Assembly (NCBI GenBank): GCA_010093515.1
Contig: MU001688.1
Location: 514,388-578,387 of the forward strand
Length of the DNA stretch: 64,000 nt
Source: Lineolata rhizophorae
Lineage: Eukaryota; Ascomycota; Dothideomycetes; Lineolatales; Lineolataceae
Direction: 5' to 3'
The position numbers and the translations under genes were made by a program. Position 1 is the stretch's first letter; each line of letters opens with the position of its first letter. The notes below the pieces were generated by a model. The model did no database searches, was not told the origin of the DNA, and worked only from the letters and a program-made list of their open reading frames with translations. Below, piece by piece: positions 56,539 to 64,000 of this stretch.

Positions 56539-58662
56539 CTTGTTTGATTTATGAGTAAGTTATACCAATGCTATTTGAGTTCTATCGTAGTGTATAATAA
56601 ATCTTACGTTTGCGGCCACAGGGACACGATGCCGACTGAGAATGTCACTCTTTGTGCCCGGCTCTCCCAATTTCCTGCCCACGATAGATCGATGGAGGGG
56701 AAGCGCTAAGTGGCTCTGGGCGGCCTATAACTCCACCCTGTAAGCCTGTGCTCCTTCTTGTTGCCAAAGACTGAGGAACACTAATTGGCGTCGAGCAACG
56801 GGAACTAGGTGGACAAAGAATGATTAGGCAAGGATCCCGCCGAGATGGGTTAGACCGTGTTCGGTAAATACTGACTATGATAGGTAAGTAGTCAAGGAAA
56901 GCCTTAGTAACCCAGCAACTCTTTCATGCATGCTCCTGGTATTTAGCAAAGCGACGGATTCGAATTTAGGCCCGCTGTTTGTGTGCCTGAACAATCTAGA
57001 GAACCGCTTCTTCGGTACCTAGCGGACTAGGGTGCAAGAGTACTTCGCGTTTGGTTCAACATGATCGCCTTTGACGTGGAACTGCCGGAATATAGCTAGC
57101 TGCAAGCAGAGGAAGATATCTATAGATACCCAACCCGGTTTGAGTCGTTGCCGTCAACTACAGTCACTAGGTATTCGGTCCGCTACCCAACCCTAATGTT
57201 TACCCGACCGTGTGGCTCCCACTGAGTTGCTCAACGAGCCTGGAAAACCGCCCCTCTATTTGCCGGCCGAAAAGGAGAATCGGCGCTTCAACAACCACGC
57301 CCTCTGTTTGCGACCTATCATGACGTGCGCAAGTGATAAGGGAACCCAGCAACATGGTCGGTCACACGGCATGGGCATATGTAGGTTACAGTGCATCTTA
57401 TTATAAGCAGGATTCGGCGACAAAGACAATCTAGACATTCGCCCATGCAGCATCCTACGAAATAGGCACGTCCAAACCGTTGGCCCCACGGAAGGGAACT
57501 GCAGCAAAAGTTTCTGGTTAAAGCTGACGGTTGCGACTCGGCGATTCCGCAGCCATTTCGAAGTCAACTTTGCCGCACGGCAACCGTGCCCTGGCACCCT
57601 TGTCTTCCGCCCTCGCCAGAAGCTTCGACCCCCGGTCGTCGTGTTCGTCAATTCCGCCCTCGCCCTCGCCAAGGCGCCGCTGCATCCTGATCTGCGCCTC
57701 TCAAGTGGGGTCGGCGCGCACATGACACGCGGCGGCGGCGAATGTTTGCCCGCCGCCTGCGTCGAGCCCGCCAGCAGGCGAGGCAGACGTTTTGCCTTCC
57801 CGACAACCACCACATGGATTCCCAAGCGCGAGGCACATCCTTGCAAGCTTCGGAATCCTTCACCCCGCAGAAGCTCCGCCAATCTAGCGCTCGGCGGCGC
57901 GTTTGGCGCGCGCTGAGTGGACCGAAGTTCAAAGGTCACTGCTTCGGGCATGGCGGCTTGAGGGGCCCCATCCGTGCGCACCCGTACGCCCTTCCCCGAG
58001 CGGCGCCCCCGTCCTCCCCAACGCCCCCGACACGCCACAAAATAATCGCTTTTGGCCCTGTGGCTGGACGCAGTCCCACCTCCGCCAGATTCAGGTACCC
58101 GGATTGTTCCGGGCCTTTTGTGGGTCTGCGCCTCTGAAGACGCGGCTCCCCACCACACCAGCATACCGCTGTAAGCTGTGATCCTCCGTCGTGGGCGTCA
58201 AGCTTCAACCTTCAGATCTTCGAAGGCTCGAGCTCCGGAGCGGGGGTGAGACGGCGACCATTACTTTTCCCGACGGCTGGTTGGGCAGTGGGCCTCCGCA
58301 CGGCCGCTTGCCATGTGCGGGAAGACTTGTTGCAACCCTGCCGTTTTGCATATACCCCCGACCACCAGGGCAATATCACCCCCGAATTACTTTGTAGACG
58401 ATGTGGAATGAGCTGGCCCTATGGGATACAGGGCCCATCAAAGATGCATGCACTTTGCAGCTCTCCACATTACCTTGCAGCCCCAACGCTCGTTAATATG
58501 CATCCGAACGAGGGTTCCCTTCCGTTGGGGACGGTGTGGGGATCTCGTAAATAAAACCTCGAAGACAAGGTCCCTTTGAACATCCAAGGATCCTTTCTGC
58601 ACCCTCCTTCTTTTGCTCGTCTTCGCGCCTTTGAAGTTCCTGCCCCAAGAACTCCGCTCACC
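56539..58662. other. Spacer upstream of the MFS transporter
   Basis: The first 650 bp is AT-richer. A GC-rich block follows, with a long minus-strand frame (57256-58164) whose translation is Arg/Ala/Ser-rich without any motif and overlaps open frames on the other strand. The last 200 bp is probably the transporter promoter and leader. Confidence 0.5.
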
Positions 58663-61068
58663 ATGGATGAGAAAGCCGACCAGACCGAACACATCCAGGT
58701 CGTAGACACCCAGCAGACCGGTGATGAGCACAAGCATGCGACAACAAAGGATGGCAAGAAGATCCCTCAAGTCCTTCTCGATGCCCAGGACCACGCCGAG
58801 CATGTCAATCTCGGCTGGTACACCTGGTTTGTGGTGTTCATGGGCGCTTTTGCGTGAGTCGCGTCGAACTGTCGCTTGTGCTGCGACGATGAATTAACTT
58901 CGGAGCGTAGAGTCGCTACCCAGGTCATCACGGTCATCACGGCCGGCCAGATTCTAGCCTTCATCATCAGAGACATGGGCCATCCGGTACAGCTCCTACC
59001 CAGAATTGTCCCCTCCATCACGCCCCAGATCTCCCCGCGTTGAGAAATCAGATCGAAGCTTCTGTGCGATGTTGCTACTCTTTTTCTAATTCATAATTTT
59101 GCCTCTCGCAGTCTCTCGCAGGATGGGTCATCCAGGGACCACTTCTCATTCAAAGCATTTTCTCTCCCATCATCGGTCGTTTGTCCGATGTACTTGACAG
59201 GAAATATGCGGCTGGCATTCCTCCCCTCGTCTCGTTCGTCGGCTCCGCCGTTTGTGCGACGTCAAAGGACATGAATACCTTGATCGGCGGCAGCATTCTC
59301 ATCGGTTTCTGCCTTCCTACTTCTTCCATCGTGCACGCGATCCAGGCCGAAGTCTTGCCGCTGAAATACCGTGCTTTGGCCAACGGCACGGCATTCCTCG
59401 CCTCTTCCATTGGTTCCTAGTAAGCAGCGCCCCTTCCAACCGGCGAATGTTCCGACCACGACGTTAACCCTATCCCAGCGCGGTAGCAGGTCTGGGATCG
59501 GGCGCCGTGACGGCGGCGAGCCGCGACGGCTGGCGCGACAGCTTCTGGATGCAGTCCGCATTCCATGCCGCCTGCGCCTTCTTCTTCCTCGTCTGCTACT
59601 GGCCCAAGCGGCACATCGACTACCCCAAGATGTCGGTGAGGCAGTACATCTGGACGTGCGACCCCATCGGCTGCCTGCTGTTCATGAGCGGCACCTGCTT
59701 GGTTTTGCTCGGCATGGACTTTGGCGGCGGAGAGCACGCGTGGGACGATGCGATTGTGTGCGCTCCGCTCACTATTGGGCTCGTTCTCTTGCTTATGTTC
59801 TGTCTGTACGGTGAGTTTAGATCCACTTGATCGGGCGGTGTCGCTTTTGTTGGTTATTGGAGACTAATTTGGGCTTCAAAATCTACAGAGTGGAAGGGCC
59901 GCTCGGATGGCTTGGCAGCACACGTCTACTTCCAGTGTGGGCCAAACTTCCCAATTGCTGTCGCTGCCTTTTTTGTTGAAGGGTAAGTTCCTCCCTTTCT
60001 GGGAAAACAGAGAGCGCAAGGCAATAGCTGATCGACTCGCTTGTCACATAGGTGGATCTTCTATAGCGCGGTCAACAATATTGTTCCGCAGCAGATTCTT
60101 CACCTTGGCTTCGAGTCCAACTCCTGGGATATTTCCGTCCGTAATCTCGCCTACGGTATTCCAAGTTTGGTTGGGTCAATGTGTATCACGTATGTTGTTT
60201 CCCTTTCCTATCGTTCCTAATCAAGAGCTAGGAGATGTCTTTCAAAGCATTCTTGCTAACCGCGTCGCAGTTGGTACGCCACCAAAACCAAGGACCTGAA
60301 GTATCCTTTGATTTTGTCATTCGTTATTTTCTTAGTCAGGTAAGTGGCCCATTTCCATCGCCTAAAGGATCAGCCAGGAAGTTAGATATTAACATCACTA
60401 TGCAGCACCATCTGCTATGCCAACTTGACCCCCGACCAGGACGTGCCCCAGATCGTCTACTCTGTCATTTGTAAGTTATCCCATTCCGCGACCGAGTTCC
60501 GCATCCGGAACAGCAGCGATATTGAAAGGACTCCCTCACTTACATTTTCCAAGGTGGTCTCGGCCAGTCCGGTCCCCTAACGCTCATCCTCCCGCTCGTC
60601 CAATTCACAGCGCCACACTCCTACCTCGCGACGGCCTCCGGCCTAGCATACTGCTGCCGCGCCATCGGCGGCGCCTTCGGCTCCGCCGTCCTCAACGCCA
60701 TCTCCAACCAGTACCTAAACACGCACTACGACCGCGAAGTGGCGGCGGCAGCCATCGACGCGGGGCTGCCCTCGTCATCAGGGCCCGCGCTCGCAGCCGC
60801 CATCTTCGGCGACCTGCCAATGGACGGCATCGAGGGGCTGACGGACGAGGCGCTGGCGGCGGCCGTCGACAAGAGCCGCTGGGTCTTCGCCCGGGCCTAC
60901 GGCCTCGCGTGGTGGAGCATCCTGCCCTTCGTTGTCATCGTCACGGTCGCGCTGTTCTGGATCCGTGGCGTCAAGGATATGATGACGGAGAAGGTGCAGG
61001 CGAGCGTCGAGTTCAGGCACAAGGAGAAGGACGATGAGAAGGGGGTTGAGAGCGATCAGAACCTTTGA
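58663..61068 (+). CDS. TRI12-like MFS transporter
   Basis: Nine exons (58663-58853, 58911-58986, 59112-59419, 59479-59810, 59889-59982, 60052-60189, 60271-60339, 60406-60470, 60554-61068) encode 595 aa. Every junction keeps phase. A hydrophilic head (about 45 residues) precedes 12-14 membrane helices. MFS landmarks are SLAGWVIQGPLLIQSIFSPIIG with the loop GRLSDVLDRKYA (the A-motif position, G-x-LSD-x2-DR), then ILIGFCLPTSS, GSYAVAGLGSGAV, and the late GLAYCCRAIGGAFGSAV. The layout matches the fungal TRI12 (trichothecene efflux) and siderophore-transporter branch, so export of a small metabolite or iron-chelate handling by proton antiport is likely. The substrate cannot be told. No biosynthetic gene is next to it. 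Confidence 0.9.
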
Positions 61069-62316
61069 GTTGGGAGGCAGCGGGCCCCAAGGCGGGTGTC
61101 ATGGGATATGAAGTGACGTTTTGGCTTACGGATCCGGGCTTTTAGGGTGCTGTGTCTAAGGAATGTGGCTGTTTGCAATTTCGGAAGATTCCAGGGCTGC
61201 GAAATACCTGGCTTGTTTTGGTCGATCTTTGGATAGTTTGCCAGAATGGGTGGGTTTTTCAGAGGCTTGGAATACTGTTGAGAAAATAAAATGCCACAGG
61301 AGTGCCGTTTTAAGCCTTTTTAGATGGCCATTCATAGATCCCGACGTGATGTAATGAAACAGGGTCACTATAGGATGTGTTAGAGGGCAAGCCGGTACAG
61401 TAATTGCCGTTTAGAAAATGCACGAGTTGCTTTCAGTATTAACATCTATAATTTTTTGTTTACTACATTAAGAGGGGTCTTGGGATACTATGGAAATCAT
61501 GAAATTAGCATGAAAAAAAAAATGCTGTTTTAAGCCTTTTTAGAACAGCTATTTATAGTCTAACGTCATATAATGAGCTCAAGTGTGACTACTAACATTC
61601 AGCATGGCCTTAGTATACTGTAGAAAACATGAGTACTGAGAAAGTACCGTTTCAAGCCCTTTTAAATGGTTCTTCATAAATTCTAATATGATATAGCGAA
61701 CTAGTGCAAGTATCGTAGGTGATATAGTAAAGGTTACGGTCATAGTTGCCTTCCAAGAGGTACGAGTTACTTTTATTATTGTCCCATTTGATCATTACAT
61801 CTACGTTATTCACTTGACTCTAGCCTTACCTCTTTATATATCCCCAATTTCTACTTTTTTATTTATCCTTCCCTTTAAAAACCTCGCAAACAGCTTTTCT
61901 ACCTTGACAATCTTCTATATATTAAGCGCACATCTCTAACGCATTTACACTTCTTAGCTTTCGTGAACTGCCTCATAACGTAAGTCCTTGCTCAGTTTGT
62001 ATACCTTCTGTCGTTATGGATACAAGATCTGACCTAGAATGTGGCAGCGCCTCTCATACTTGCTATTGTAGCTTACACACTTTGTCCTCTTCCTGCGCTC
62101 CCTTTCAACCTGTGCATTCCATTTATTTTCCATCTGTGTTCCATCTTAGTGCTTATTCTGTAACCTTAACCAACTTCTTTCGCCTGGCTCGTACGTTATC
62201 GCTCTGCTAACTCGCTCTTCCATAGTGTATTCTCCTAACCGTCTACGAGTTCTTTCGCGTTGCGTACGGACTCACCTATTCTTTCCTCTTTCTCGGCTCC
62301 TTACCTCTGCACAGCC
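61069..62316. other. AT-rich spacer with decayed repeats
   Basis: AT-rich throughout, with three diverged repeat units (see repeat entry). The last 450 bp is T/C-rich and is probably the leader of the right-hand BTB-like gene. No gene is supported. Confidence 0.55.
61270..61830 (+). repeat. Degenerate direct repeats in AT-rich DNA
   Basis: Three diverged copies share the core GTTTTAAGCCTTTTTAGA (starts near 61304, 61524 and, mutated as ACCGTTTCAAGCCCTTTT, 61646). Each is preceded by a GATACTGTNGAAAA-like block and followed by ATTCATAGAT/ATTTATAGTC/CTTCATAAAT and an AATGA-like end. A second pair (GCACGAGTTGCTTTCAGTATT near 61422 and GTACGAGTTACTTTTATTATT near 61758) flanks them. The differences are mostly C/T and G/A. 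Confidence 0.6.
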
Positions 62317-63455
62317 ATGACAGAAATTGTAGACCAAGAACTCGAGGGGACCCTGAACATCACTTTAGAGCCCGACACGTATCTTGTCGTGGGACCCTAC
62401 ATGTACGGAGTCAAGGAAGAAGTGGTACGTAATGCCTCGGGAGAGTTTTGGCAGAAACTCCAGTGGGTGGAGGTTCGGGCCGACGGCGACGAAGTCCAAT
62501 GGCGCGGCATTGTCTCTCCTCCCGATGACTACGATGCCAATGACACGACTTTGGGCTTCCACGACTGCTTCACGGATATCTTAGAGGAGATTCACGGAGA
62601 AGGGCCAAAAATACCTACACGCTATGGGAAGCCCTACTTCTTTAAGCTAGTGCTTCTGAGCCACCAACTAGGCTTCCTCGACGCCATCATCCATTGGCTA
62701 GAAAATTCACTTCTCAGCGCGATGGGTCCAGGATTCAGCCTATCGTTCTATCCGGGCAGACGCAGCGACGGCAGAGAACTTGACGTAACGCGAGGCCTAG
62801 GCTTCTATCTTGCGGCGGTGGAGGTGATGGCCCAACGTAACTACGTCTACCACTTCGAACGCCTGACCCGCGCGATGATCAAATACGACAAGAATGACTT
62901 CGTTGGGATCGAGCTCCCGGACGCAAGCAGAAAGTTGCCGGCCGCTGCTGTCATGAGCTGTCTCCCACCAGACATCCGCGGTAAGTGGAAGTAGTTTCAC
63001 ATAGCCCTTGATCCCCGCTAAGGCGACGCAAATGCGCTAATTTGTCTTTCACCCATATAGGTAGCCTGGCCCAACGGAAGGCGATGCTGCAGCAGGATTT
63101 CCTCGACATAATACGAGCGTGTCTCCAGCCCTGCGCCGCTGGTCCCGACGAGCACTTTACTAACCACGTCAATCATGTGCACGCCCTTAGTGCCTTAAAC
63201 CCGAGCCAAAATACGACATTATTTGACCAGATACAGACGGGGGTAGTACTAAGCAAGCTCATGGACCGTTCGGGCTGTTACCATGCCACTACCCTCTCGG
63301 ACGCCATGTTCAAATTAGAAGTACATGCGGGCATGTGCAGCAACTGTGCGAAAACGCCGGTGACCGATCGCACGCGACCATGTTCGAGCATTGCTCACTG
63401 GTATGCCATTTCTTTATGCGCGCGGACTATTAATGGAGTACCTTGTGTGCACTAA
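62317..63455 (+). CDS. BTB-like protein with C-terminal Cys cluster (right copy)
   Basis: Two exons (62317-62980, 63061-63455) are joined over an 80 bp intron (GTAAGT...ATATAG, rebuilding a Gly codon) and encode 352 aa. The start was set at the first ATG; the frame is open a little upstream without one. Residues about 13-130 mirror the BTB-like layout of the gene at 55473: PDTYLVVGPYMYGVKEEVV, ASGEFWQKL, then KPYFFKLVLLSHQLGFLDAII. The second exon is helical, then ends with MCSNCAK, RPCSS, SLCAR and VPCVH, a Cys cluster that could bind zinc. Its Asp/Tyr-rich middle (PPDDYDANDTT) is unlike the left copy. It appears to be a distant paralogue; function unknown. Confidence 0.75.
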
Positions 63456-64000
63456 CTACTAGATAGTAGAGGATGGGAGCGGGTTGTTTTCGGCCCGAGT
63501 GCCCAGGGCCAACCTTCAACCTACAGCTTGGAAGTTGGTGATTAGTCCGGATTGGTAAGTTATGCTGACAATGCGGCCCCGTACATGCTGCCAACACATT
63601 TGATCTTGAAGTTGCTGTGGTTTGGACTTATATAACAAGAGTATGATCTTACTATATCCTACAGACAAGCAACTAAGGCTGGTTCCGGAATGCACAAGAC
63701 CTAGAGCATTTCCTCAGGTGGACCTGGCGATGGGCACTATTATCGGGCGAGATCATTCTATTTAGATGATCTTACCTGGCGGATTCATTGCTGCTACCAA
63801 GATTTACAATTCGACCTTTAACCACGAGTATATTATAGCAATAAAGTAATGACTGTATAAAATTAGCTGGACCTAATATGTAATAACGTAATCCACCACC
63901 TAGTGGCCCACACCACCTAGTGGCCCACCCAGCAACATCTCCATCAGCAAAATGCCAATATCTTGGCCAATTCTCATCGGATTCGAGTGTTTTAAGCGTC
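63456..64000. other. AT-rich right end of window
   Basis: No gene is seen. It holds a perfect 17-bp tandem duplication at 63894-63927. Confidence 0.55.
63894..63927 (+). repeat. Two perfect 17-bp tandem units
   Basis: The unit CACCACCTAGTGGCCCA is present twice head to tail without mismatch. Each unit contains the palindromic core CCACCTAGTGG with one mismatch. Confidence 0.85.

Noticed and set aside
57256-58164. 302-codon minus-strand frame upstream of the MFS gene
   Set aside because: Random Arg/Ser/Ala-rich sequence without a motif. Overlaps open plus-strand frames and the probable transporter promoter side. A lineage-specific gene cannot be fully excluded.
1-64000. CRISPR arrays, bacterial operons, viral or intact transposon genes
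   Set aside because: No regularly spaced repeats, no ribosome-binding-site driven gene strings, and no integrase, transposase, reverse transcriptase or capsid motif was seen on either strand.

Overview
The window looks like nuclear DNA of a filamentous ascomycete, most likely a Sordariomycete. The coding segments are GC-rich and the genes are monocistronic on both strands. Introns are mostly 47-110 bp with GTAAGT/GTATGT/GTGAGT donors and CTAAC/CTGAC-like branch sites. Several spacers are AT-rich, as expected where repeat-induced point mutation (RIP) has acted. The conserved proteins are typical Pezizomycotina products: eS17, a PREG/Pho80-like cyclin, Kre9/Knh1, PEPP-type prolidase, Bbc1, Rtr1 and Mrp51. 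No viral, bacterial or recognisable intact transposon sequence was seen. All gene models were spliced by eye from frame continuity and splice signals.

Left part (1-19.9 kb): a gene running off the left edge (minus); a two-exon F-box-like protein with a 38-residue tandem repeat (minus); the four-exon 40S ribosomal protein eS17 gene (minus); a BTB/POZ protein; a PREG/Pho80-type cyclin after a 2.7 kb spacer; a Kre9/Knh1 cell-wall glucan protein; a five-exon Xaa-Pro aminopeptidase; and a PAP2/Aur1-like membrane protein (minus).

Middle (19.9-41 kb): a 966-residue disordered, coiled-coil, low-complexity protein (minus); a 5.9 kb GC-rich spacer with no supportable gene; a broken secreted-protein gene (one stop, two frameshifts); a dienelactone-hydrolase-like/SnoaL fusion with a long acidic tail; a DUF7703-type seven-helix membrane protein; a roughly 3 kb AT-rich spacer; a possible 71-residue orphan gene; and a small minus-strand gene whose 3' end is unclear at a G/C homopolymer.

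Right part (41-64 kb): Bbc1 (minus, 1259 aa) and Rtr1 (plus) diverge from a 0.5 kb shared promoter, followed by mitoribosomal Mrp51, a three-exon secreted Cys-containing protein and a divergent CAX-type cation/proton exchanger (minus). The last 10 kb is more accessory in character. A nine-exon TRI12-like MFS transporter lies between two divergent BTB-like proteins that both end in a Cys cluster, with AT-rich decayed repeats between the transporter and the right-hand BTB-like gene.

The conserved genes are unrelated housekeeping functions and do not form a pathway. The most unusual items are the BTB-like/MFS neighbourhood at the right end, the DLH-like fusion without a visible nucleophile, the homopolymer-associated frame breaks, and the in-frame tandem or microsatellite expansions in coding sequence.
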